DNA of 64,000 nucleotides from Mycobacterium cookii. GTDB taxonomy: Bacteria > Actinomycetota > Actinomycetes > Mycobacteriales > Mycobacteriaceae. Below the pieces are notes generated by a model. That model saw nothing but the letters and a program-made list of their open reading frames with translations, had not been told where the DNA came from and searched no databases. The first letter of the stretch is position 1; the number at the start of each line of letters is the position of its first letter. Both the position numbers and the translations under genes were made by a program. This document shows positions 45,930-53,518 of this stretch, in pieces. Location: NCBI RefSeq assembly GCF_010727945.1, contig NZ_AP022569.1, forward strand, positions 2,604,001-2,668,000, given 5' to 3'.

Positions 45930-46768
45930 AGGTTAGCGAACGCTTTCGCCAGATCGATTGTGCCGGTCTGGATTGCGCCGACGACCCCACCGTCGACGAG
46001 CAGATCGGTGCCGGTGACGAACGCCGCCGACGGACCCAGCAGGAATTCGGTGGCCGCCGCGATGTCTTCGGGCGTGCCGAGACGCCGCAGGCCGGAGTTG
46101 TCGACCATCGCGCGCATCATCGCGCCGGATTGGCCGCCCAACTCCAGTCGTCCCATCGCCGTGGAGATGATGCCGGGGCTGATGGAGTTGATCCGGGCAC
46201 CGCGTTCACCCCAGGCCGCGGCCGCTGCGGCAACCCGAATTTGGTTGGCCCGCTTGGCGAATGGGTAAGCCGCCTGGCTGCTGGTGATGCCTGCGCACGC
46301 GTCCAGACCGAGCAGGTCTTCGGGGGGCACCGTAGCCAACTGCTGTTGAACCGCGGGGTCCAGCGTCGGCTGCATATGACCGGCCATGCTGGCAATCACC
46401 ACACCGGCGCCGCCGGGCTCGATCACTTTGCCGAACTCGTCGATAGACAATGCGACACCCAGCAGGTCGACGGCCAGCACGGCCTCCGCCGACGCCTGCT
46501 CCGGCGACAGACCCGCGGTGTGCACGACCGCGGTGACTCGGCCCGCCGCCTGGGCCGTTTCGGCGACCGCGGCCACTGAGCTCCGCGAGGTGACGTCGAC
46601 TTCGCGGGTCAGCACGTGATGACCGTCGTCGGTGAGCCCGCTCGCAGTGGCTTCCAGTCCCGCGGCGTTGATGTCGGCGAGCACAATCGTTTTCCCGGCA
46701 CCGACGCGACGGGCGATCGATACGCCCATTCCACCGACACCGATGACGACCAGAACTTCGTTGTTCAT
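45926..46768 (-). CDS. Short-chain dehydrogenase/reductase, atypical cofactor loop
   Basis: A 280-residue SDR in which the usual TGxxxGIG is VVIGVGGMGVSIARRVGAG, more like a Rossmann GxGGxG. The rest is SDR-like: HTAGLSPEQ in place of NNAG, ASMAGH (Ser), a long insertion, YPFAK, NSISPGIISTAM and the end VTGTDLLVDGGVV. NAD(P) binding is still plausible. It is expressed from a promoter region shared with the SDR at 46868 and containing operator site D 46 nt upstream. Likely part of the GAGAAT regulon; substrate unknown. Confidence 0.83.
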   Translation of the reverse strand: MNNEVLVVIGVGGMGVSIARRVGAGKTIVLADINAAGLEATASGLTDDGHHVLTREVDVTSRSSVAAVAETAQAAGRVTAVVHTAGLSPEQASAEAVLAVDLLGVALSIDEFGKVIEPGGAGVVIASMAGHMQPTLDPAVQQQLATVPPEDLLGLDACAGITSSQAAYPFAKRANQIRVAAAAAAWGERGARINSISPGIISTAMGRLELGGQSGAMMRAMVDNSGLRRLGTPEDIAAATEFLLGPSAAFVTGTDLLVDGGVVGAIQTGTIDLAKAFANL

Positions 46769-46814
46769 GACTCTCCCCGATTCGACTAGCAGGGCCCAGC
46801 GCTCGCGGCGACGC

Positions 46815-46829
46815 GAGAATAGTATTCTC
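46815..46829. promoter_or_regulatory. Palindromic operator GAGAAT-N3-ATTCTC, site D
   Basis: GAGAATAGTATTCTC, extended to a 19-bp palindrome by GC on the left and GC on the right (46813-46831). It lies in the 99-bp region between two divergent SDR genes, 46 and 38 nt from their starts, and could control both. Confidence 0.8.
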
Positions 46830-46867
46830 GCAGTGTGAGAGCGTGAATTGCAAGAAGGGAAACACTA

Positions 46868-47632
46868 ATGCAGATCAGCGGGAGTTCAGCGATTGTCGTC
46901 GGCGGCGCAGGCGGTCTGGGCGAGGCCACAGTTCGCCGGCTGCATGCCGCGGGAGCCAAGGTGGTGATCGCCGACCTGGCCGACGACAAAGGCAACGCGC
47001 TCGCCGACGAGCTCGACGCCCGCTACGTCCGCACTGATGCGACGAACACCGACGATGTGAATGCAGCTTTGGCCGAGGCGGAATCACTTGGCCCGCTGCG
47101 CATCTCGGTGGACGCCCATGGCGGCCCGGCCAGCGGTGGCCGGTTGGTCGGCAAAGACGGCTCACCGCTCGACCTGGATGGCTTCAAGACGACGATCGAC
47201 GTGTACCTGACCGGCGTCTTCAACGTGTTGCGGCTGGCCGCTGCCGCGATCGCCCGCCAGGAGCCGCTCGACGAGGGTGCCCGCGGCGTCATCATCAACA
47301 CCGCATCGATCGCCGCCTACGAGGGCCAGATCGGCCAGTTGCCCTACGCGGCAGCCAAGGGCGGCGTCGTCGGCATGACACTGGTCGCGGCGCGCGACCT
47401 GTCCCCGCTCGGTATTCGCGTCGTCACCATCGCGCCCGGCACCTTCCTGACCCCGGCGTACGGCAAAGCGGGCGACCAGCTCGAGGCGTACTGGGGTCCG
47501 CAGGTTCCCTTCCCCAAGCGGATGGGACGGTCGAGCGAATACGGCGCCTTCGTGCAGAGCATCATCGAGAACGACTACCTCAACGGTGAGGTCATCCGGT
47601 TGGACGGCGCGCTGCGGTTCCCGCCGAAGTAA
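46868..47632 (+). CDS. SDR, 3-hydroxyacyl-CoA dehydrogenase type-2-like
   Basis: A 254-residue SDR: AIVVGGAGGLGEATVRRLHA, IADLADDKGNA, VDAHGGPASG, a NTASIAAYEGQIGQLPYAAAK stretch (Ser and YxxxK), and an end NGEVIRLDGALRF. The GGAGGLG loop and the EGQ-GQ-YAAAK pattern resemble the human HSD10/bacterial 3-hydroxy-2-methylbutyryl-CoA dehydrogenase group, which oxidises branched 3-hydroxyacyl-CoA and some hydroxysteroids. AAGAAGGGAAAC precedes the ATG. It is a single-gene unit behind operator site D and ends at a hairpin. Confidence 0.88.
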   Translation: MQISGSSAIVVGGAGGLGEATVRRLHAAGAKVVIADLADDKGNALADELDARYVRTDATNTDDVNAALAEAESLGPLRISVDAHGGPASGGRLVGKDGSPLDLDGFKTTIDVYLTGVFNVLRLAAAAIARQEPLDEGARGVIINTASIAAYEGQIGQLPYAAAKGGVVGMTLVAARDLSPLGIRVVTIAPGTFLTPAYGKAGDQLEAYWGPQVPFPKRMGRSSEYGAFVQSIIENDYLNGEVIRLDGALRFPPK

Positions 47633-47653
47633 CCGGCCCGGTCTGCGCGACGT

Positions 47654-47684
47654 CCGAATTGCCCTCCTCTGAGCGACAATTCGG
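47654..47684. terminator. Bidirectional terminator-like hairpin
   Basis: CCGAATTG and CAATTCGG form an 8-bp stem around a 15-nt loop; the flanking CGCGA/TCGCG can extend it with a 3-nt bulge. It sits between the convergent SDR and crotonase genes, where a terminator is expected. There is no T-tract, as is normal in mycobacteria. Confidence 0.6.
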
Positions 47685-47701
47685 TCGCGTGCCGGTTTAC
47701 G

Positions 47702-48469
47702 TCAGTTCTTGCCGGCGTTGAACTTGGCGACGATGTTGCGGAAGTCCTCTGTCTGCATGGACTGGTTCTCCGCCGACAGCGCATAGTCGATCGTCGCCAG
47801 CACCGCGCGTTCGAGGTGAACGTTGAGCACCCGCTTGGTGCTCTCGACCGCCTGCTGCGGCAATTCGAGAATCTTCCTGGCGGCCTTGACCGCCTCGTCG
47901 AGCGGGTCGGCCACGGCGTGGTTGGCCAGGCCGAGCTCGACGGCCCGCGCAGCCGAGATGCGGGCACCGGTCAGTGCGTACTCCTTGGCCAACAGCAGGC
48001 TGATGTGCAGCGGCCAGGTCAGCGGTCCACCGTCGGCGGCCACCAGTCCGACCTGGACGTGCGGGTCGGCGAGATACGCGTCCTCGGCGATGTAGACGAT
48101 GTCGCTCAGCGCGACCAGGCTGCAGCCCAGGCCGACCGCCGGCCCGTTGACCGCGGCCACCACCGGAATGCGGCAGCGCGCCATGCCCAGCACGATCTCG
48201 CGTCCATCCGCAATGGTCTTGGCCCGCAACGCCGCGTCGTTGGACAACTCTTCGAGATACTTGAAGTCACCGCCGGCTGAAAACGCCCGTCCCGCACCGG
48301 TTATCACCGCGGCGCGGGCACTGAGGTCGTCACTCATCCGCTGCCACAGCTTGGCCAGCCCATGATGCAAGTCGTCGTTGACCGAGTTGAGTGACTCGGG
48401 CCGATTCAGCGTGATGATCCGCAGCGGTCCGTCGGCTTGGACGTCGATTTCGGTCGGCATGCCATACAT
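47702..48469 (-). CDS. Crotonase/enoyl-CoA hydratase superfamily protein
   Basis: A 255-residue crotonase of classical length: GPLRIITLNRPESLNSVNDD, ITGAGRAFSAGGDFKYLEE (oxyanion loop), PAVGLGCSLVALSDIVYIAE and YLADPHVQVGLV. In enoyl-CoA hydratases the last two segments carry Glu residues (GGGxE and xPE); here they read GCSL and DPH, so the hydration reaction is doubtful and isomerase, thioesterase or ring hydrolase chemistry is possible. It is the last gene of the minus operon that starts with the acyl-CoA synthetase at 51894. Confidence 0.85.
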   Translation of the reverse strand: MYGMPTEIDVQADGPLRIITLNRPESLNSVNDDLHHGLAKLWQRMSDDLSARAAVITGAGRAFSAGGDFKYLEELSNDAALRAKTIADGREIVLGMARCRIPVVAAVNGPAVGLGCSLVALSDIVYIAEDAYLADPHVQVGLVAADGGPLTWPLHISLLLAKEYALTGARISAARAVELGLANHAVADPLDEAVKAARKILELPQQAVESTKRVLNVHLERAVLATIDYALSAENQSMQTEDFRNIVAKFNAGKN

Positions 48470-48502
48470 GTCAGGCTCCTTGTTTGATGGTCGTGACCCG
48501 CT

Positions 48503-49585
48503 TCACAGTCCCAATATTCGTGAGGCGATGATGTTCTTCTGGATCTGCGATGTCCCGCCCATCACGCTTTGCGCACGGCTGTAAAGGTAAGCGCTCAGCG
48601 AATTCGGGTCGTCGATGCCGCCCACGGCCAATGCCGCGTGCCCGACCGACTGCTCGACCCAGGTCATCAGCAGTTTGTCCAGCGACCCGTCCGAGGTATG
48701 TGTCACCCCGTCGAGCTGTTCGGACAGCCGCCGGCGGACATGGTGGGTCAGCATCTCGGTTTGCACTGCGGCCCAAGCGAGTTCCTCATCCGGCGGCCCA
48801 TCAACCCGCGCGGCGAGCTGGCGGACGAGCTTCCCGTAGCGCGCGGCGTAGCCCAGCGTGGAGGGTTCGCGTTCGTGACCGACCACCGTCATCGCCAGCG
48901 GCCAGCCCTCGCCGGGGGCACCCACCATGTTCTCGGCCGGCACCAGCGCGCCGTCGAAGAGCACCTGACCGAATTCGGTGGTGACGCCGTTGATCATCTG
49001 CAGCGGACGCTGTTGCACGCCAGGCTGTTTCATCGGGATGATGAACGCCGAGATGCCGCGGTGGCGCTTGGCTTCCGGATCGGTGCGGGCCAACAGCAGA
49101 CACCAGTCCGCGACGTCGGAGTAGCTGGTCCAGATCTTGTGGCCGTTGATGACGTAGTTGTCGCCTTCGCGGGTGGCGGTCGTGGTCAACGACGCGAGAT
49201 CCGAACCGGCGCCGGGCTCGCTGAAGCCCTGACACCACCGCTCGGTGCCGTTGATCATTCCCGGCAGGAACCGGCCGCAGAGCTCCGTGCTGGCGTGCCG
49301 GCTCAGGCCGGCGACCAGGTAGCCGAGGCTGGGCCGCGGCGGGGCGGCCGCGCGGGCCAGTTCCTCGTCGAGGATGACGTCGTAGACCGGCGGCAGTTCC
49401 TGGCCGCCATATTCTTTCGGCCAGGACAGCCCGAAGAAGCCGCCCTCATACAACGCGCGGTGCCATTCCCCCGCCCGCGACCAGTACTCGTCGCCCGAGC
49501 TCGGAAAGTCCTTGGCGTGCAGCGCAAGCCAACCTCTCAGCCGCTCCCTGAACTCGGCTTCGTCGGCAGAATCACGGAAGTCCAA
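48503..49585 (-). CDS. Acyl-CoA dehydrogenase, large partner of a tandem pair
   Basis: A 360-residue acyl-CoA dehydrogenase: WCQGFSEPGAGSDLASLTTT, VINGHKIWTSYSD and VMGGTSQIQKNIIASRILGL. The TTG start has GGAGGAG 7 nt upstream and overlaps the neighbouring acyl-CoA dehydrogenase by 14 nt. Like the 8080/9171 pair it fits the large subunit of an alpha2beta2 FadE heteromer. Substrate likely a bulky acyl-CoA activated by the adjacent synthetase. Confidence 0.9.
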   Translation of the reverse strand: MDFRDSADEAEFRERLRGWLALHAKDFPSSGDEYWSRAGEWHRALYEGGFFGLSWPKEYGGQELPPVYDVILDEELARAAAPPRPSLGYLVAGLSRHASTELCGRFLPGMINGTERWCQGFSEPGAGSDLASLTTTATREGDNYVINGHKIWTSYSDVADWCLLLARTDPEAKRHRGISAFIIPMKQPGVQQRPLQMINGVTTEFGQVLFDGALVPAENMVGAPGEGWPLAMTVVGHEREPSTLGYAARYGKLVRQLAARVDGPPDEELAWAAVQTEMLTHHVRRRLSEQLDGVTHTSDGSLDKLLMTWVEQSVGHAALAVGGIDDPNSLSAYLYSRAQSVMGGTSQIQKNIIASRILGL

Positions 49586-50477
49586 CGTCGATCTCCTCCA
49601 GCTTGACGGGCCACAGTTGAGTCGAGGTCAGCGCGCGGCGCAGATATACGTGCGCGAGGCACTCCCAGGTGTTGCCGATGCCGCCGTGCACCTGGATCGC
49701 GGTTTCGCAGACCGTGCGCGCGGCGCGCGCGCAGTAGACCTTGGCGTACCGGCCGGCGCGGATGGCCTCGGCCGGCGACAGTTCGTCCACCGCCCACGCG
49801 GCGTGCCGCAAGATGCTGATCGACCCTTCGATCAGCGCCAGGCTTTCGGCGAGCAGATGCGCGATCGCCTGGTACGAGCCGATCGACTTGCCGTACTGCT
49901 CGCGGATTTTCGCATAGTCGCACGCCAAGGTGTGCGCGCCGCGGGCGGTGCCGACCAGGTCCGCCGACGTGGTGGCCAGCGCGAGCGCCAGCCACCGCTG
50001 CGCGGCGTTGGAGTCGACTTCGCCGACGGCCGAGGGCTTTCCGGCGAGATCAGCGGCGGCCCTGGTGAGGTCGACGACGTCGCGCGCGGAACCGATCTCG
50101 CTGGCCGACACGGTCGTACCGTCCAACGTCAATGCGCGTCGGAAGCCGCGAGAGTCGATCGCGTGTCCGTCTATTGCGATGGTCGAGCCGGTGCCGTCGC
50201 CGCCGACATGGCGGGCCAGGTCGTCGGCCAGCACCGGGCCGAGGAACGGCGCGTCGACCAATCCGCGGCCGAATTCCTCGGCAACGATGGCGACCTCCAC
50301 CCCAGAGGCCTCGTCAGATCGCAGCGATCGCCAGCCCGTCGTATGAATCTGCTTGTCCAGCCGGGTGATTCGTGCGTCGTCGGCGAGCTCGGCTACCGAT
50401 CCCGGCCCGAGGTCGTCGGCTAGTTTCGCCGCGGCGTCGCGCAGTTGTTGCTGTTCAGCTGTCAGACGTACATCCAT
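49572..50477 (-). CDS. Acyl-CoA dehydrogenase, small partner of a tandem pair
   Basis: A 301-residue acyl-CoA dehydrogenase, short and divergent: N-terminal LTAEQQQLRDAAAKLADDLG, C-terminal YAKIREQYGKSIGSYQAIAH and CETAIQVHGGIGNTWECLAH. AAGGAG precedes the ATG by 4 nt; longer upstream frames run into the synthetase gene. It overlaps the synthetase by 23 nt and the next acyl-CoA dehydrogenase by 14 nt, strong evidence for a coupled heteromeric FadE pair. Confidence 0.88.
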   Translation of the reverse strand: MDVRLTAEQQQLRDAAAKLADDLGPGSVAELADDARITRLDKQIHTTGWRSLRSDEASGVEVAIVAEEFGRGLVDAPFLGPVLADDLARHVGGDGTGSTIAIDGHAIDSRGFRRALTLDGTTVSASEIGSARDVVDLTRAAADLAGKPSAVGEVDSNAAQRWLALALATTSADLVGTARGAHTLACDYAKIREQYGKSIGSYQAIAHLLAESLALIEGSISILRHAAWAVDELSPAEAIRAGRYAKVYCARAARTVCETAIQVHGGIGNTWECLAHVYLRRALTSTQLWPVKLEEIDVGLP

Positions 50478-51894
50478 AGCGCTCCTTGAGAACTCGGCGT
50501 AGCACCTTTCCGGAAGGCAGCCGAGGTATTTCGGGCACGAACTCGACACGGCTCAGACGTTTGTACGACGCAAGGCGCTCGCCCACCAGCGCCACCAGCT
50601 CAGTGGCCTCGACCGGTTGACGGGCCGCGACGGCAGCGACAACGGACTCGCCGTCGGCACCATTCGGGATTCCGAACACCGCGCAGTCGTCGACGGCGGG
50701 GTGGCTGTGCAGCACTGCCTCGACTTCGGCGGGCGCCACTTGGAAACCGCGGACCTTGATCATTTCCTTGAACCGGTCGGTGATCCGTAACCAGCCGCCG
50801 GCATCGAGATAGCCGACGTCGCCGGTCCGATACCAGTCGTCGGACATGACATCCCGGGTCGCCTCGCACGGCAGGTAACCGGCCATCAGCGAATCCGAGC
50901 GGGCCTGGATCTCGCCCACCTCACCGGGTCCGACGGGCTCGCCGGTCTGCAGCGACGTCACCCGGACGTCGACGCCGGGCACCGGCCGGCCGACCGAGTC
51001 GAGGCGGGCGCCGCCGATCGGATTACAGGCGATGACCGGCAACTCGGTAGTGCCGTACGCGGGCAACCAGCCGACACCGGTGCGCCGGGTGACGGTTTCG
51101 GCGATGCTGGCGCTGACCGGCGTCGCACCCCACACGATGAACCGCAGCGACGAGAGGTCGTAGGATTCCAGACCGGGATGCGAGGCGATGGCCAAAGCGA
51201 TTGGCGCGACTGCCATCTCGACGGTGATGCGGTCGTCTTGGATGTGCGACAGCATCCGGTCGACGTCGAAACGGCGGTGCAGTCGCATCCACGCTCCCGC
51301 CTGCATCGCCGTCATGATGTTGAGCAAACCGAGGATGTGGGACGGCGGCGTGGCGATCTGAATCCGGTCGCGGGCGGTCAATTTCAGCGCGCCGCGCCAG
51401 TTCCGGACGGCAGCCTGTAGCGACTTGTGGCTGTGCCGAACGGCTTTCGGCAGGCCCGTCGTACCGGAGCTGAACGCCAGCACCGCGTCGGCGTCCGGCC
51501 TCGGCGTCGAACCCGGCACCGGATTCCCCGGCGAAATGGGTTCATCGAGGTTCAGCATCGGCATGAGTTCCGACAACACCGCCTGGTCGCCGACGGCGTG
51601 CGACGGGTCCGTCACCGCCAGCGCGTGCTCGACCTCGGCCCGCTTCCAGGCCGGGCTGATCAGCACCGCCGCGGCGGCCAACCGCCAGATGGCGTGCAGC
51701 GCGACGACGAATTCCGGGCGATTGGATGTCATCAACGCGACCCGCCCGCCGGCCGTCACACCGTGCTCGGACAGACGCGCCGCCAGACCGTCGGCAAGCG
51801 CGTTGAGCTCGGCCAAGGTGTAGGACTGGTCCTCGAACGCAAGCACGGTCGGCTCAGCGAGCTTCGACAACGGGCTAAGCGGCAGCGAGGACAA
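50455..51894 (-). CDS. AMP-binding acyl-CoA synthetase
   Basis: A 479-residue ANL-superfamily ligase: P-loop AVLAFSSGTTGLPKAVRHSH, A5 motif YGTTELP, A7-A8 SDDWYRTGDVGYLDAGGWLRI and RFKEMIKVRGFQVAPAEVE, and the C-terminal catalytic Lys in LPSGKVLRR. It activates a carboxylic acid with ATP and CoA. Residues following TGLPK match the 4-coumarate-CoA ligase-like group rather than long-chain FadD. The start is TTG with AGGA about 9 nt upstream. It is first in an operon with two acyl-CoA dehydrogenases and a crotonase, behind operator site E, so it probably commits the pathway substrate to beta-oxidation. Confidence 0.9.
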   Translation of the reverse strand: MSSLPLSPLSKLAEPTVLAFEDQSYTLAELNALADGLAARLSEHGVTAGGRVALMTSNRPEFVVALHAIWRLAAAAVLISPAWKRAEVEHALAVTDPSHAVGDQAVLSELMPMLNLDEPISPGNPVPGSTPRPDADAVLAFSSGTTGLPKAVRHSHKSLQAAVRNWRGALKLTARDRIQIATPPSHILGLLNIMTAMQAGAWMRLHRRFDVDRMLSHIQDDRITVEMAVAPIALAIASHPGLESYDLSSLRFIVWGATPVSASIAETVTRRTGVGWLPAYGTTELPVIACNPIGGARLDSVGRPVPGVDVRVTSLQTGEPVGPGEVGEIQARSDSLMAGYLPCEATRDVMSDDWYRTGDVGYLDAGGWLRITDRFKEMIKVRGFQVAPAEVEAVLHSHPAVDDCAVFGIPNGADGESVVAAVAARQPVEATELVALVGERLASYKRLSRVEFVPEIPRLPSGKVLRRVLKERYGCTSDS

Positions 51895-51917
51895 TTGAGA
51901 ACATCCTATCGTTTTGA

Positions 51918-51932
51918 GAGAATAGTATTCTC
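51918..51932. promoter_or_regulatory. Palindromic operator GAGAAT-N3-ATTCTC, site E
   Basis: GAGAATAGTATTCTC, extended by an A/T pair on each side. It lies in the 73-bp gap between the divergent acyl-CoA synthetase and KshB-like reductase genes, 23 and 35 nt from their starts, and is placed to control both. Confidence 0.8.
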
Positions 51933-51967
51933 TGAAGCGAAGAACGCAAAGTGTGGAAGGTGCAGGA

Positions 51968-52984
51968 ATGGCGGACCGCCACGTGTTTCACCGGGCCACG
52001 GTGACCCGGATCATCAAAGAAACCGCGGACAGCCGCACGTATGTGCTCGCCCCCGAGGAGCAGCCGTTCCACTATCGCGCCGGGCAGTTCTGCACGTTCA
52101 AAGTGACCGTCGACGGCGAGGAGCTGTACCGCTCCTATTCGATGTCAAGCGCACCGGAGACCGACGCCGAAGTGACGACGACGGTCAAGCGGGTCAACGG
52201 CGGCAGAGTCTCGAACTGGATCGTCGACAACGTGGTCGAGGGCGACCAACTGACCATGACCCGGGCCGCGGGAACCTTTGTGCTGAGCCAGAATTCAGCC
52301 CCGTTGCTGGCCTTCGCCGGTGGCAGCGGCGTCACACCGATCCTGTCGCTGGTCAAGAGCGCGCTGGCGACCACGGACCGGTCGGTCCGAATTCTGACCG
52401 CCGACCGCGATCGGGCCTCGGTGATCTTCGAGACCACGATCGACGACCTGGCAGCGCAGTACCCCGGCCGGTTGACGGTCGACCGCCGTCTCGACGACCA
52501 GCACGGGCTGCTGGACGCGGCCGCCGTCGAGAAGTTCGTCGGCACCGACACCGACGCCGACTGCTATGTGTGCGGCCCGGAGGGCTTCATGACCGTGGTG
52601 CGGGCTGCCCTGCCCACCTCCATGCGGGTGCTCGTCGAAGACTTCGACGCATCGCCTCCGGTCAAGGCGCCCGCACCGGTTGTCTCCGAAGCCGCCGGCG
52701 ACGTCGATGCGGGTGGCACCGTGACGATCCGTCTGGAGCGCAAGAAGGCATCGGTACCGCGAGTGCCGGGCGAGACGCTGCTGGAGAGCGCGCGGCGCGC
52801 CGGCCTGTCCCCGCCGTTCAGTTGCGAGGCCGGCAATTGCGGGACGTGCATGGCCAAACTGATCGACGGCGCCGCCACCATGCGGACCAACGACGTGCTG
52901 GAAGACGACGAGATCGCCGACGGCTACATTTTGACCTGTCAGGCCGTGCCCGATACCCCGTCGATCACCGTGCTGTACGAGTAG
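51968..52984 (+). CDS. KshB-type flavin/2Fe-2S oxygenase reductase
   Basis: A 338-residue reductase with the order FAD domain (RSYSMSSAP, about residue 58), NAD domain (FAGGSGVTPILSLV, CYVCGPEGFM) and C-terminal plant-type ferredoxin (CEAGNCGTCMAKL plus LTCQAV, four Cys). This is the layout of KshB/HmpA reductases that serve Rieske oxygenases in steroid degradation. ATG follows GGAAGG by about 8 nt. The Rieske alpha subunit at 4871-6148, which has no reductase next to it and shares the same operator, is the most likely partner. Alternatively it may serve other oxygenases of the genome. Confidence 0.91.
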   Translation: MADRHVFHRATVTRIIKETADSRTYVLAPEEQPFHYRAGQFCTFKVTVDGEELYRSYSMSSAPETDAEVTTTVKRVNGGRVSNWIVDNVVEGDQLTMTRAAGTFVLSQNSAPLLAFAGGSGVTPILSLVKSALATTDRSVRILTADRDRASVIFETTIDDLAAQYPGRLTVDRRLDDQHGLLDAAAVEKFVGTDTDADCYVCGPEGFMTVVRAALPTSMRVLVEDFDASPPVKAPAPVVSEAAGDVDAGGTVTIRLERKKASVPRVPGETLLESARRAGLSPPFSCEAGNCGTCMAKLIDGAATMRTNDVLEDDEIADGYILTCQAVPDTPSITVLYE

Positions 52985-53045
52985 GGAATGGAATGCGGCT
53001 TTCCGGGGCTGAACAGCACTATCCGACCGGAAGGGATCCACAACC

Positions 53046-53498
53046 ATGACCGATCTGCCCGCCTTCGCTGCGCTGCTCGCCAAAGAACAGGGACTCGTCG
53101 TATTCACCACGCTGCGTAGCGACGGCAGCGCTCAGTCATCGGTCGTCAACGCGGGGGTCTCGACCCATCCGCTGACGGGCGAACCGGTCGTCGCACTGGT
53201 GGCGATCGGCGGCGCCCGGAAGCTGGCCCACCTGCGCGCCGATCCGCGGACCACCGTCACGGCACGCGCGGGGTGGCAGTGGGCCACCGTCGAGGGACGG
53301 GCGCAACTGATCGGGCCCGACGATCCGCACGCGGGGGTCGATGACGAACGACTCCGGTTGCTGCTGCGGGAAATCTTCACCGCGGCCGGCGGCACCCACG
53401 ACGACTGGGACACCTACGACCAAGTGATGCGCGACGAGCGTCGCACCGCTGTGCTGATCTCGCCGACCCGCGTCTACACCAATCCGCAGCGGGGCTAA
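53046..53498 (+). CDS. PPOX/split-barrel flavin- or F420-binding protein
   Basis: A 150-residue split-barrel protein: LVVFTTLRSDGSAQSSVVNA, VALVAIGGARKLAHLRADPR, VEGRAQLIGPDD, VLISPTRVYTNPQRG. The pattern fits the PPOX-class F420-dependent subfamily common in mycobacteria, small dimers that reduce unsaturated bonds with F420H2 or bind FMN. ATG lies 61 nt after the reductase gene and probably in its transcript. The luciferase-like gene after it (convergent) is also F420-type. Specific function unknown. Confidence 0.82.
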   Translation: MTDLPAFAALLAKEQGLVVFTTLRSDGSAQSSVVNAGVSTHPLTGEPVVALVAIGGARKLAHLRADPRTTVTARAGWQWATVEGRAQLIGPDDPHAGVDDERLRLLLREIFTAAGGTHDDWDTYDQVMRDERRTAVLISPTRVYTNPQRG

Positions 53499-53518
53499 CG
53501 CTTCGAGTGCCGGGCCGA

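Noticed and set aside
51427..53049. Plus-strand frame of 540 codons across the synthetase start and KshB-like gene
   Set aside because: It crosses the divergent promoter and is out of frame with the reductase, whose cluster Cys and FAD motifs are in another frame.
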